This document shows, piece by piece, positions 1 through 9,503 of a stretch of 64,000 nt of DNA (positions are counted from its first letter, which is position 1; the number at the start of each line of letters is the position of its first letter). Source of the stretch: Thermoproteota archaeon (lineage in GTDB: Archaea > Korarchaeota > Korarchaeia > Korarchaeales > Korarchaeaceae); assembly GCA_027491485.1 (NCBI GenBank), contig JAOZGR010000001.1, forward strand, positions 392,001-456,000. The letters are read 5' to 3'. The position numbers were made by a program, and so were the translations under genes. The notes under the pieces are model-generated. The model searched no databases. It was not told the origin of the DNA and saw only the letters and a program-made list of their open reading frames with translations.

Positions 1-330
1 GTAGAGGAGATAAGTCCTAAGAAAGTAAGTGAGTATCTATACAAAGAAAAAATGTCGGTTACGCTGACCAAACTTCCTCCCTATACTTATTCCTTGATAA
101 GGGAGCTCCTAAAATCATCTGATGATTCTTTGGTTAAGAGGGACGCTATTGATCTAGTCAATAGGAGGATTGGGAAGATATTAATGTATTTAAAGGCCTC
201 TATAAGGTTAGATTCTTCGAGGGGAGCTCCTAAGAATTTATTGCCCGAGGAGTTAGTACTATATAATACACTGAGGAAGTATATTGGCAGGTGGGTAGAG
301 GCATTTCTGGAGTTAAAAGAGGGTGAGTAA
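1..330 (+). CDS. Probable GINS subunit (Gins23-like), C-terminal part
   Basis: The frame is open from base 1, so the gene starts outside the window; the ATG at 52 is probably internal. The visible 109 residues are helical and end with a stretch around LLPEELVLYNTLRKYI that resembles the end of a GINS A domain. GINS binds MCM and Cdc45/RecJ to form the replicative helicase. The stop codon overlaps the ATG of mcm by one base (TAATG-type junction). In Sulfolobus gins23 lies directly upstream of mcm and carries its A domain at the C-terminus, which fits. The family call rests on weak similarity plus this neighbour, so another replication accessory protein is possible. Confidence 0.5.
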   Translation, partial: VEEISPKKVSEYLYKEKMSVTLTKLPPYTYSLIRELLKSSDDSLVKRDAIDLVNRRIGKILMYLKASIRLDSSRGAPKNLLPEELVLYNTLRKYIGRWVEAFLELKEGE

Positions 331-3300
331 TGGCGGAAAAGAGCCTAACCTTATCATTTGATGAGCTTGTGGAGAGTTATAGGGAGTTCATCCAGTTTTA
401 TGAGGATGATTCGGGAGATCCAAGATATAGAAAATCATTAGCTTCAATGATAGAAGATCAGAAAAAATCTCTAAGTATAGACTGGACTCATCTTTATAAT
501 TTTAATGAAAAGACGAGGGCCATAGCAGAGGATGTGATAATTCACCCTGCACTCCACATAGACGCTGCCTCTAGGGCACTTAAAGACCTTGTGAATGAGC
601 TCCTTGGAGATCTTATCAGGGAGGATAAATTCAGAATATATAGCGAGGGAGACTTTCATGTAAGGTTTTACAATATTCCAACTAAGACATCCCTCAGAGA
701 TGTGACCAAGTTCTCGATAGGTAGGCTTGTAGAGATCGAAGGGATAATAACTAGAGTATCCGATATATATGATAAACTTGAGAAGGCCATCTATATTTGC
801 TCTAATGTGGATTGTGGAGAGATAGTAACTGTCGAGGTAATTGGGGGCAAGCTTAGACCTCCGGAGAGGTGCCCAATATGTGGTGCCCCCATGAGGTTTA
901 ACCATGAACTGAGTGAGTTTGTGAGATGGAGATCCATTAGGATACAGGAAAGGCCGGAGGATCTCCCACCCGGAATGATGCCGGAGCACATAGATGGAAT
1001 CCTACTTGATGATCTCGTTGATGAGGCCAAGCCAGGTGATAGAGTTAAAGTGGTCGGTATAATAAGGATAAAACCGGCTAGAAGAGAGGAAAGAAAGCCA
1101 GAAGGTCCTATTTACAGGAGATATTTAGAGGTAGTACATATAGAGGTACCAAACAGGATTTATGAGAAGCTAGAGATCACACCCGAGGATGAAGAGGATA
1201 TATGGAAGTTAGCATCCAGAGAAGATCTAGAGGATCTCATAGTTAGATCTATAGCGCCTTCGATTTATGGATGGGATGAGGTCAAGAGAGCTATAGCCTA
1301 TGCTCTCTTTGGCGGTACCTCTAAGGTCCTAGCCGATGGGACTAAGGTGAGGGGGGAGATAAATATACTTATGGTGGGAGATCCGGGCGTAGCCAAATGT
1401 ATAACGGAAGACTCCTTGCTTATATCAAACAAGGGAGTCGTCAGGATATGCCAGCTAGCTAATGGACATAGATGCTTACCGTTGGAAGATGGTGTCCTAA
1501 TTAGATTGTCTGATGTGAAGATCCTCTCATTAGGGAGAGAAGGAATACTTAAGTGGTATGATGCCACAGCTATTGCAAAAAGGAGGTATAGTGGTTATTT
1601 ATATAGGATAAAAACCGGTAGAGGCTTCTCTATAAATGTAACAGAGACTCACCCGTTTCTAGTTTTAGACAGAAGCGGTAGACTTACATTTAAGATCGCT
1701 AAGGAGTTAAGTGAGGGAGATTACGTTGCCACGATCGGAACTTATGAAGCCGACACAGCCGAAGTAGGCCATTATATGAGGATCCTATCCTATCTCTATG
1801 GACTGCTCCTGCCCAGTGACTTTGTAGGAGACAAGTTCCAGCTTAGGTTGAGGCCAGAGGTTATAAGGGACATAACTCGGATCGCCCATCAGCTACGAAA
1901 TATCATAGATGTACAGTTCTCTGTGTTACCTGATAGGTTAGAAGTAAATATACAACCTAAGAGGAAGGCATCGTGTGAGATACTAAGGCTATTGGGGAGT
2001 CCAATACCAAAGAGACAAATTCCTCATTGGATACTATATGGAAGTAGGGATGCTGCTTTCTTCTTCATTAAAGGTATCATGCTCCATGCGAAGGAGACCA
2101 AAGAGAGGCTATATCTCCCTGCTTTACCAGAGAGAATATCCCTCGAAATTTCTTTGATCGCTGCAAGGGTTGGGCTTGTACCTAACCTCTCTAAAGAGGG
2201 AAGTTCTTGGAGAATATCTTTCAATAAATGCAGGGAAGGAATCCTAGGCTTAGAAACAATAGAAAACACATTAATTCCGAATATTAAGGACCTCCTCATT
2301 GACATATTGAAGGATTTGGGTATAGCTCCCGAAAATGTGAATTCGGACCTTAATGGTATAGAAACACTCGAAGGTGAGGGGCATGGTTTATCAAGATCCG
2401 AAGTAGTGCGTTTTCTAAATATGATAAGGCGTGAGCTTTCGGATGTATCTAGTGACAGGCTTAGGGATTCTATAATGAATTTACTTGTAGCCTCCTCTCC
2501 ATACATTGTATGGGACAGAGTCACAAGCGTTTCTAGAATGAGGAGGGACCTATGGGTCTATGACTTGGAAGTACCTGGGTCTCATAACTTCGTTGCATCT
2601 GGCATGGTTATACATAATAGTCAGCTACTCAAATACACGGCCCAGATATCTCCTAGAGGTCTATATACTACTGGGAAGGGATCCACTGCTGCAGGCCTAA
2701 CTGCGGCTGTGGTTAGGGATTCTGCCACTGGTGGTTGGACCCTCGAGGCGGGAGCATTAGTATTGGCGGATAGAGGGACCGCATGTATTGATGAGTTCGA
2801 TAAAATGAATGAAGACGATAGGAGATCTATCCATGAGGCCATGGAGCAGCAGACCATATCTATAGCCAAGGCAGGGATAGTAGCTACTCTGAATGCAAGA
2901 ACTACGATAATTGCAGCTGCTAATCCGAAGAAGGGAAGATATGATGAGTATGTATCTGTTGTCGATAATATAAACCTCCCACCAACCGTACTATCTAGGT
3001 TTGATCTCGTGTTTATAATGAGGGATGAGCCCTCGCCAGAGAAGGATGCTCTGGTGGCAGACCATGTGCTATCCACTAGAATGGGGATAAATCCCGAAGC
3101 TAAGCCACCAATAGACCCTTCACTACTAAAGAAGTACATAGCTTACGCTAGACAGAATATAAACCCTGTTCTGACTGAAGAGGCAGCTAATAGAATTAAA
3201 CAATTCTATGTAGAGATGAGAAAGGCGAGTGTAAGAGAGGTAAGCGAAATACCTGAAATGAGCTTTGAAACAATTGCTATAACACCTAGACAACTTGAAG

Positions 3301-3689
3301 CCCTGATTAGGTTGAGTGAAGCACGAGCAAGAATGCACCTGAGGAAGGAGGTCACAAGAGAAGATGCAGAGAGGGCTATAATGTTAATGAAGATGATGTT
3401 AGAGAAAGTTGGTTATGACGTCGCCACAGGAACTATAGATATCACGGGACTCATGACCGGAGCCTCATTCCCAGAGTATAAGAGAAGAGAAATCGTTCTT
3501 AAGGCAATAAGGGACATGGCAAGAGAAAGTGAGGACAACACTGTTGATAGGGATGTCGTTATAAGGGTTCTCGCAGAAAAACTCAATCTCGTCGGAAAGG
3601 AATTCGTCTTAGAAAAGATCATAAGTGATCTATTGAAGGAAGGGACTATATATCAGCCCGAACCAGGTAAGTTGAAACCCATAGGATGA
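330..3689 (+). CDS. mcm: Replicative DNA helicase MCM, interrupted by an intein
   Basis: The 1119-residue product is an MCM helicase precursor. The N-terminal domain has a zinc site (C157, C162, C181, C184) and a DNA-binding OB fold. The AAA+ domain begins near residue 290. Walker A is split: GDPGVAK ends at residue 356, and after the intein the chain resumes with SQLLKY at 764. Walker B (ACIDEFDKM), sensor 1 (AAANP) and the arginine finger (LSRFDLVF) follow, then a winged-helix C-terminus. Without the intein the protein is 712 residues, a normal archaeal MCM length. It is the motor of the replication fork. It lies between the GINS-like gene and hel308, forming a replication/repair operon; hel308 begins 6 nt after its stop. 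Confidence 0.97.
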   Translation: MAEKSLTLSFDELVESYREFIQFYEDDSGDPRYRKSLASMIEDQKKSLSIDWTHLYNFNEKTRAIAEDVIIHPALHIDAASRALKDLVNELLGDLIREDKFRIYSEGDFHVRFYNIPTKTSLRDVTKFSIGRLVEIEGIITRVSDIYDKLEKAIYICSNVDCGEIVTVEVIGGKLRPPERCPICGAPMRFNHELSEFVRWRSIRIQERPEDLPPGMMPEHIDGILLDDLVDEAKPGDRVKVVGIIRIKPARREERKPEGPIYRRYLEVVHIEVPNRIYEKLEITPEDEEDIWKLASREDLEDLIVRSIAPSIYGWDEVKRAIAYALFGGTSKVLADGTKVRGEINILMVGDPGVAKCITEDSLLISNKGVVRICQLANGHRCLPLEDGVLIRLSDVKILSLGREGILKWYDATAIAKRRYSGYLYRIKTGRGFSINVTETHPFLVLDRSGRLTFKIAKELSEGDYVATIGTYEADTAEVGHYMRILSYLYGLLLPSDFVGDKFQLRLRPEVIRDITRIAHQLRNIIDVQFSVLPDRLEVNIQPKRKASCEILRLLGSPIPKRQIPHWILYGSRDAAFFFIKGIMLHAKETKERLYLPALPERISLEISLIAARVGLVPNLSKEGSSWRISFNKCREGILGLETIENTLIPNIKDLLIDILKDLGIAPENVNSDLNGIETLEGEGHGLSRSEVVRFLNMIRRELSDVSSDRLRDSIMNLLVASSPYIVWDRVTSVSRMRRDLWVYDLEVPGSHNFVASGMVIHNSQLLKYTAQISPRGLYTTGKGSTAAGLTAAVVRDSATGGWTLEAGALVLADRGTACIDEFDKMNEDDRRSIHEAMEQQTISIAKAGIVATLNARTTIIAAANPKKGRYDEYVSVVDNINLPPTVLSRFDLVFIMRDEPSPEKDALVADHVLSTRMGINPEAKPPIDPSLLKKYIAYARQNINPVLTEEAANRIKQFYVEMRKASVREVSEIPEMSFETIAITPRQLEALIRLSEARARMHLRKEVTREDAERAIMLMKMMLEKVGYDVATGTIDITGLMTGASFPEYKRREIVLKAIRDMARESEDNTVDRDVVIRVLAEKLNLVGKEFVLEKIISDLLKEGTIYQPEPGKLKPIG
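1398..2618 (+). mobile_element. MCM intein (407 aa) in the Walker A loop, endonuclease motifs degenerate
   Basis: The intein begins with Cys (CITEDSLL) and ends with VIHN, followed by extein Ser764, so it has the residues expected for standard class 1 splicing. The N-terminal block has the TETHPF-type block B motif (residues VTETHPFLV). It is inserted between the Lys and Ser of GDPGVAK/SQ, the MCM site also used by Pyrococcus CDC21-type inteins. The size implies an endonuclease domain, but the two expected LAGLIDADG helices read ILSYLYGLLLPSD and FFFIKGIMLHAKE: the acidic, metal-binding ends are altered, so homing activity has probably been lost while splicing is retained. Confidence 0.93.
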
Positions 3690-3695
3690 AGAGGA

Positions 3696-5819
3696 ATGGG
3701 TATAGAAGAGCTGCTTCGTAGAGTAGGGATAAGTGATCTCTACCCTACCCAAAAGAGAATAGTGGAAGAGGGACTTATAGAAAAAGGAAATTTCGTTTTA
3801 GCAGCTCCGACGGCATCAGGAAAGACACTAGCAGCTGAATTCGTAATAAATGAGGAGCTAGGTAAGGGAGGGAAGGTTCTATATCTAGTACCGCTTAGAG
3901 CACTTGCATATGAGAAATTTGAGGAATTCAACGAGGTTTTCCCCGAGTATAAGATCAGGGTCTCCATAGGAGATTATGATTCATCAGAAGAGCCACTAGG
4001 TATATATGATCTCATAATAATGACATACGAGAAATTTGACTCGGTACAGAGACATAGGTCCTCGTGGCTTTCTAAAATCTCTCTGATCGTACTAGATGAG
4101 GTTCATTACGTTGGTGACCCATATAGAGGGCCTACGTTAGAGATAGCTGTGTCTAAATTCCTGTACGATAATAGTACAGCGAGGAGAATAGCCCTGAGCG
4201 CAACAATAACAAACTTAGAGGACATTGCTCGATGGCTTAATGCCAAGCCAATAAGGGTTGATTGGAGACCTGTCCCCCTTAGAGTAGGGATATATTTTGA
4301 CGGGACTCTTATTTTTCCAGATGGTTCGTCAGAATTATTGAGGGGGGATAACTCCCCACTACCTATCATAAGGAAGAGTCTCGAATCTGGGGGGCAAGTA
4401 ATCATTTTTTATAACAGGAGGGCTGATGCCGTTTCTTGGGCCGAAAAGATAGCGAAGAAGCTTGGCATGAAAGGAAATTCGCTCGAAGAGTTATCTGATG
4501 ATGTTAGAATATCCGATTACGGACCTTCTAAGCTTATAGAAAGACTTTCAGAGGTAGTTAGAAGGAAAGTAGCATTCCATCATGCCGGATTACCCTTTGA
4601 ATTGAGGAAAGTGATAGAGAAGGCCTTCAGGGAAGGGAAGATAAAGGTGCTCACAGCTACACCTACCCTCGCAGCAGGCGTAAACCTCCCTGCGAGGACC
4701 GTAATAATTAGTTCGTACCTTAGATTTGACAAGAGGTCGGGCAGGATGGCTCCCATCTCAATAATGGAGTTCTGGCAGATGGCAGGCAGAGCAGGAAGGC
4801 CAAAATATGACGATTACGGGGAGGCCTTCCTGATAGTCTCTAACAATAGAGATGCTGAGAAAGCATTCAAGAGGTATCTCTCTTCCGAGCCTGAGCCAAT
4901 TACCTCCTCTCTCTACGATATCTCTCATCTCAGAAATCACGTACTGGCCCTGATAGCATCTGAAGGCTACTTGGAGCACAGCGACATCTTTGATATATTT
5001 GGGAAAACGCTCCTCTTTGTACAGGGCGGTCAAAAACTTCTAGAGAGATCTCTTCCATATGTATTAAGTTCTCTAGAAAGAGAAGGTTTCTTAACCAGCG
5101 ATTCAAAGGGTTATAGAGCCACCCCAATAGGCCGTAGGGTCTCAGAACTGTATGTTGATCCATCTTCGGCCTACATAATGATTCAATCCTTGGAATACCT
5201 ATTACCCAGATACAAAGTCATGGAGGATCTCGATCTATCAGTATTACAGCTCATAGCTATGTTACCTGACATGCCCAGGATATCATTACAGAGAGGTAAG
5301 AGGGCATTTCTTGAAGAAGTTGCTGAGAGTATTGAGATGCTACTACCAATAGAGGAAGCCCCAATAGCTTCCCTCAATGAATTATTACAGGTCACTAAGG
5401 CAGCTGTCTCCTTAAAGCTATGGATAGATGAGTACAGCGAGGGTGAAATAGAGGAAAAAATTGGAATTGAGCCGGGAGACCTTAGGGGACTTACAGAAAC
5501 AGGATCGTGGCTCTGCTACGCTTACTCGGAGATCGTTAGCTTAATTGGAAGTAAGGAGGTGGCTGACTGGTTAAGGAATTTCTCTACTAGAATAAAGTAT
5601 GGAGTTAGAGAAGAACTTCTCCCCCTACTCTCACTGAAAGGCATTGGTAGAAGGAGAGCTAGGGTCCTTTATGAGGCAGGATACAAGACCGTTAAGGATA
5701 TAGCTTTCGCTTCTCCAGAAGAATTAGAAAAAATACCTAACATCGGTAGGGTCTTATCAAGGGAGATAGTAGAACAGGCGAGGTTACTTTACAATGCCAG
5801 TCCATCCAATCGAGTATAG
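3696..5819 (+). CDS. hel308: Hel308-type DNA helicase
   Basis: This 707-residue Ski2-like superfamily 2 helicase unwinds 3'-tailed DNA at stalled replication forks and acts in recombinational repair. Walker A (APTASGKT) is near residues 37-44, the DEVH box (LDEVHYVGD) near 135, and motif VI reads QMAGRAGRP. A winged-helix and ratchet domain follow. The C-terminus has helix-hairpin-helix repeats (SLKGIGRRRARVLYEAGY, then KIPNIGRVLSREIV). The length is typical. The ATG follows the mcm stop by 6 nt, and the 3' end overlaps purB by 26 nt, so the genes are probably co-transcribed. The family call is secure. Confidence 0.95.
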   Translation: MGIEELLRRVGISDLYPTQKRIVEEGLIEKGNFVLAAPTASGKTLAAEFVINEELGKGGKVLYLVPLRALAYEKFEEFNEVFPEYKIRVSIGDYDSSEEPLGIYDLIIMTYEKFDSVQRHRSSWLSKISLIVLDEVHYVGDPYRGPTLEIAVSKFLYDNSTARRIALSATITNLEDIARWLNAKPIRVDWRPVPLRVGIYFDGTLIFPDGSSELLRGDNSPLPIIRKSLESGGQVIIFYNRRADAVSWAEKIAKKLGMKGNSLEELSDDVRISDYGPSKLIERLSEVVRRKVAFHHAGLPFELRKVIEKAFREGKIKVLTATPTLAAGVNLPARTVIISSYLRFDKRSGRMAPISIMEFWQMAGRAGRPKYDDYGEAFLIVSNNRDAEKAFKRYLSSEPEPITSSLYDISHLRNHVLALIASEGYLEHSDIFDIFGKTLLFVQGGQKLLERSLPYVLSSLEREGFLTSDSKGYRATPIGRRVSELYVDPSSAYIMIQSLEYLLPRYKVMEDLDLSVLQLIAMLPDMPRISLQRGKRAFLEEVAESIEMLLPIEEAPIASLNELLQVTKAAVSLKLWIDEYSEGEIEEKIGIEPGDLRGLTETGSWLCYAYSEIVSLIGSKEVADWLRNFSTRIKYGVREELLPLLSLKGIGRRRARVLYEAGYKTVKDIAFASPEELEKIPNIGRVLSREIVEQARLLYNASPSNRV

Positions 5820-7167
5820 GTATGGATCCAATGAGTTGAGGGAAGTCTTTGATATTAGGAACAAGATACGGCTAATGGCAAAGATAGAAGCCACATTAGC
5901 TGAAGTACAAGCTGGGTTTAACATCATACCAAAGGAAGCAGCAGATGCTATCAGGAAAGCTGCAAGCGAGATCAGCTACGAAGATGTGAAAGAGGAGGAG
6001 AAAATTACAAAACATGAGACAATGGCTTTAGTTAGAGCGCTTGCAAAGAAAGCTGGTCCTTATGGTGAGTATGTACATCTGGGAGTGACGTCCAATGACA
6101 TTATCGATACTAGCATGGCTCTTCAGATAAAGATGGCCGGAAACATAATAATCAGAAGGTCAGTAGAGCTTCTAGAGAGTATAGTTAGTAGAGGAGAGGA
6201 GGTATCTGATATAGTAGCCCTAGGAAGGACCCATGGCGTAGTAGCCGATCCCATTCCTTTATCCTTTAAGTTCGCTTACTGGTCATACCTAGTTAGGAAA
6301 TCATTAGAGAGATTTGTAAGGTCTTTAGATGAATCTATCATGGGAAAGATAAGCGGAGCCGTCGGTACAATGGCCGCTATGTCCGAGCTTACAGACATAG
6401 ATCCGCAATTGATACAGCGAGAGGTCTTAGATAAGTTGAAACTCAAGCCAGCAGAAATATCAACTCAAATAGTTCCTAGAGACGCTCTCGCTAATTTAAT
6501 TACTACCATAGCCACCTTCTCATCAGCTTTAGATACGATCGCAAATGAGATTAGAAATCTCCACAGGACCGAGATCGGTGAATTAGAAGAATTCTTCGAG
6601 GAGGAGAGCCAGGTTGGCTCTAGCACGATGCCTCATAAGAGAAACCCCATCAGGAGTGAGAAGGTATGCGGTTTAGCTAGAATAGTGAGGTCTTTGTCCA
6701 TAGCAGCTCTAGAGAATATGGTCCTTGAGCATGAAAGGGATCTAACTAATAGCTCTGCAGAGAGATGTTTCGTGCCTGAGGCCTTTCTACTACTTGAGGA
6801 ACAGATAATGACCCTTACCTCTGTAATAAGAGGGCTTAGAGTTAGAACCGACCGTATTAAGGATAATCTAACTAAGTATGCAGATCTATCATTGAGTGAG
6901 AGGTTTATGATAGCTCTTGTCAAAAAGGGCGTTGGAAGACAGACCGCTCATGAGATCATCAGGAGGATCTCGATAGAATCTTATAGATCAGGTAAGAGGA
7001 TGTTAGATGTTCTTAGAGAGGATAGTCAGGTCAGTAGATATCTGACTCGTGAAGAAATAGAAACTCTATCAGATCCATCCACGTACATAGGGAAGGGAAG
7101 GGAAATAGCAAAGAAGGAGTTTGAAAGAGCGAAGAGCTTCTTAGCGGAGGTGCAGACCTACGAGTGA
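5794..7167 (+). CDS. purB: Adenylosuccinate lyase
   Basis: PurB catalyses two fumarate-releasing steps in purine synthesis: SAICAR to AICAR and adenylosuccinate to AMP. The fumarase/aspartase-superfamily signature GSSTMPHKRNP is at about residues 275-285, with the catalytic-loop serine before it. The TSNDIIDT segment near residue 105 and the GRTHG motif (LGRTHGVVAD) supply other active-site residues. At 457 residues it has the usual length. The ATG at 5794 (MPVHPIEYRYGS) lies inside the end of hel308. Its stop overlaps a GTG at 7164 that looks like the ancestral start of the next gene. Confidence 0.96.
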   Translation: MPVHPIEYRYGSNELREVFDIRNKIRLMAKIEATLAEVQAGFNIIPKEAADAIRKAASEISYEDVKEEEKITKHETMALVRALAKKAGPYGEYVHLGVTSNDIIDTSMALQIKMAGNIIIRRSVELLESIVSRGEEVSDIVALGRTHGVVADPIPLSFKFAYWSYLVRKSLERFVRSLDESIMGKISGAVGTMAAMSELTDIDPQLIQREVLDKLKLKPAEISTQIVPRDALANLITTIATFSSALDTIANEIRNLHRTEIGELEEFFEEESQVGSSTMPHKRNPIRSEKVCGLARIVRSLSIAALENMVLEHERDLTNSSAERCFVPEAFLLLEEQIMTLTSVIRGLRVRTDRIKDNLTKYADLSLSERFMIALVKKGVGRQTAHEIIRRISIESYRSGKRMLDVLREDSQVSRYLTREEIETLSDPSTYIGKGREIAKKEFERAKSFLAEVQTYE

Positions 7168-7168
7168 A

Positions 7169-8485
7169 GTAAGAATAAGATTCCTAGGAGCTGCCAGAGG
7201 CATTGGAAGGTCTAGTATAGAGATTTCTGATGGAAGAAGGACCTTTATCATAGATTCGGGAGTAGATGTCAGTGCGAGCGGGAGAGACAAATATCCGCTT
7301 GATCCATCTGATAAAGTTGATGCATTCATATTGACACATGCTCATCTTGATCATTCAGGGTATGGCCCAGCCCTAGTTAGGGACTACGATTGTGATTTTT
7401 ATGCAACCCCACCTACAGTTGATATTTCAGAAGTATTGCTGAAAGATTTTCTAAGCTTAATACCCGAAGATGAGGAGAGGCCTTACAGTCATAGAGAGAT
7501 AACTGCCCTGAGAAAGAAAGAGCGGTCTATTAGATTTAGGATACCCACAGAACTCGATGGTGGATGGGAGATAATACCATTTAACGCAGGACACGTCCTT
7601 GGATCAGTAATGCTATACTTTAGGTCACCAAGCGGTCATACAATACTTTATACGGGTGATTTGAATACATCTAATACGAGGACGCTTAGGGGTGCTGATG
7701 TTAACCTACCTGAAGTGGAGTATCTGATAATAGAGAGTACATATGGGGGAAACGAAGACATACACCCCTCCAGAAAGAAAGTCGAGAGAAAGTTTGTTGA
7801 GGATATTAAAGCAACTATAGAAGAGGGAGGAATCGCTATAATCCCTGCTTTCGCATTAGGAAGGGCTCAAGAAGTGATACTAACCCTAATTCATTTTATG
7901 GAGTCTGGGTTTCTCCCAGAAGTCCCTATATTTATTGATGGTATGATAAGAGAAGTTTCAAAGTTCTATACCATGTACTGGTCGTGGCTTAGACCAGAAC
8001 TTCAGAGGAGGATAAGAGAGAGCAAGAGGGGTCTCTTTGATCATAAGACGATAGAAGAGGTGAGAAGTAGGGATGAAATATTGGAACTCAGCGAACCTTT
8101 CATAGTGGTGACTACTTCAGGAATGCTTCAAGGGGGCCCTATTCTCACTTACCTTAAGTATTATGGAGTAGATAGCAGAAATATGATCTATTTGACTGGC
8201 TATCAGGTTAAAGGAACAAGGGGCAGGATGCTACTCGATGGTATAAGGGAGATACCCATGCCTGATGGAACTACGATCAACATCAAGGCGAAAATAGGAT
8301 TTGCGGATTTCTCGGCCCATGCAGACCAGCCTAATCTAATAAATTTCATATCCAAACTAAAGGGCGTCAAAGAGGTGATACTTGTCCATGGGGAGCCAGA
8401 GAAAATGATTCAGCTTAGACAAAAGCTAGCGAAGAGGAAAATCCCTGCCTACATACCGGAACTTGGTGAAACCATATATCTCTAG
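7169..8485 (+). CDS. Beta-CASP metallo-beta-lactamase RNase (aCPSF2-like), start codon disrupted
   Basis: The product is a beta-lactamase-fold RNase of the CPSF/RNase J group, acting in RNA 3'-end maturation or decay. It has the metal motif THAHLDHSG, motif 2 YTGDLNT, ESTYGG, the beta-CASP segment FALGRAQEV, and late motifs DFSAHADQ and LVHGEP. There is no N-terminal KH domain, so it resembles aCPSF2 rather than aCPSF1. The domain begins VRIRFLGAARG, in frame from about 7169, but no ATG, GTG or TTG exists in that frame before the TTG inside ILTHAHLDH (7331), which would remove essential sequence. A GTG at 7164 overlapping the purB stop runs GTG AAG TAA. One missing base after AAG would give the normal start. 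Translation may use a -1 slip, or the base may be lost or mis-called. Confidence 0.85.
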   Translation, partial: VRIRFLGAARGIGRSSIEISDGRRTFIIDSGVDVSASGRDKYPLDPSDKVDAFILTHAHLDHSGYGPALVRDYDCDFYATPPTVDISEVLLKDFLSLIPEDEERPYSHREITALRKKERSIRFRIPTELDGGWEIIPFNAGHVLGSVMLYFRSPSGHTILYTGDLNTSNTRTLRGADVNLPEVEYLIIESTYGGNEDIHPSRKKVERKFVEDIKATIEEGGIAIIPAFALGRAQEVILTLIHFMESGFLPEVPIFIDGMIREVSKFYTMYWSWLRPELQRRIRESKRGLFDHKTIEEVRSRDEILELSEPFIVVTTSGMLQGGPILTYLKYYGVDSRNMIYLTGYQVKGTRGRMLLDGIREIPMPDGTTINIKAKIGFADFSAHADQPNLINFISKLKGVKEVILVHGEPEKMIQLRQKLAKRKIPAYIPELGETIYL

Positions 8486-8547
8486 AACTCCCAATGGCCT
8501 AATAGTCATGTAATCTTATTTTATTACATTCCGTTGTACCGCTTTAT

Positions 8548-9234
8548 ATGAGCAAGAATTCCCCTTATATGGGAAAAATGCTAGCCCAGTTAGTAAAGGC
8601 ACCTTCCAAGGGTAGCATCCTAGCTAGGATTTACTCAAAAATATTTAGGAAAAAGAAGAAAATAGCCCTAGGTATATATGGGCCCGTTAATTCTGGAAAG
8701 ACGACATTGGCTAATAGAATATGTATGGATTTTGTTGGAGAGAAATTGGGTACAGTAAGTAGGGTTCCACATGAAACAAGAACAGTAAGTGTAATGGAAA
8801 ATGTGGCCCTCAGAATGAACAACGGCTCTTCCCTAATAATGGATATAATCGATACTCCAGGAATTGCAACTAGGATCACTTATAGGACATTCCTTAGGTA
8901 TGGTTTTAAGAAGAACGAAGCTATAGAGCGGGCTGCTGAGGCAGCTAGAGGCGTAGTTGAAGCAATCAGATCCATGGAGAAAGTTGATACAGCATTAATA
9001 GTCTTAGATTCTTCAAAAGATCCCACATCCCAAGTTAACTGGGTAATAGCAGGCAATCTAAGGGCTAGAAATATACCTTACATCATAGTAGCTAATAAGA
9101 TCGATCTCCCATATGCTAGACCTTCGAGGGTTGAGAAAGTATTTTCCACCGAGAGAGTGGTCCCGATTTCGGCGCTTAGAGGAGACAATATGGAGGAGCT
9201 TTACAAAGCTATTGTGGAGGTGGCAGGAAAATGA
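8548..9234 (+). CDS. Era-like GTPase
   Basis: This 228-residue soluble GTPase has G1 GPVNSGKTT (about residues 45-53), a G3-like DTPG (DIIDTPGIA), G4 NKID (VANKIDLP) and a G5-like SALRG. The layout fits archaeal Era/Der-like proteins found beside the DUF2073 and DUF2072 families, here the next two genes. Its exact role is unknown; ribosome or nucleic-acid transactions are plausible for the family. The ATG is used, with no strong Shine-Dalgarno. The following ATG overlaps its stop codon (ATGA). Confidence 0.8.
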   Translation: MSKNSPYMGKMLAQLVKAPSKGSILARIYSKIFRKKKKIALGIYGPVNSGKTTLANRICMDFVGEKLGTVSRVPHETRTVSVMENVALRMNNGSSLIMDIIDTPGIATRITYRTFLRYGFKKNEAIERAAEAARGVVEAIRSMEKVDTALIVLDSSKDPTSQVNWVIAGNLRARNIPYIIVANKIDLPYARPSRVEKVFSTERVVPISALRGDNMEELYKAIVEVAGK

Positions 9235-9503
9235 GTATAATGTTAGTTGAGGAGTTCTCCAAAGAGAGAGCTAGGGAGATAATCAATCATTTGAAGAGCG
9301 GAGGATGTGTACTAGCAGTATCGATCGACCCAATAGCCGTCATAACAGCTCTCGAGATGTCTTTATCGGAGCATAACGAAAATTCTGGTGGTTTTGAGAT
9401 AGAGAAGTTGTCTGAAGGCGGGCCTTACCTGATACATAATGGTAAAGTGAGGCTGAGGAAATCTAAAGGTGTGGTCTTTATATCAGGTGTAGGCTCTTGT
9501 TGA
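9231..9503 (+). CDS. Small conserved protein, probable DUF2073 (Era-GTPase partner)
   Basis: The 90-residue protein has no transmembrane segment. It shows a helix-rich N-terminus (AREIINHLKSGGCVLA), an FEIEKL strand and a basic C-terminal hairpin (HNGKVRLRKSKG). Size, position and the GGFEIE-type segment match DUF2073, a family fused or adjacent to archaeal Era-like GTPases. It overlaps the upstream GTPase by 4 nt (ATGA) and its stop overlaps the next TTG start, so the three are translationally coupled. Function is unknown; the family assignment is from context and short similarity. Confidence 0.6.
   Translation: MSIMLVEEFSKERAREIINHLKSGGCVLAVSIDPIAVITALEMSLSEHNENSGGFEIEKLSEGGPYLIHNGKVRLRKSKGVVFISGVGSC

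Noticed and set aside
2024..3139. Long minus-strand frames opposite mcm
   Set aside because: Low-complexity antisense frames without family features; mcm is clear on the plus strand.
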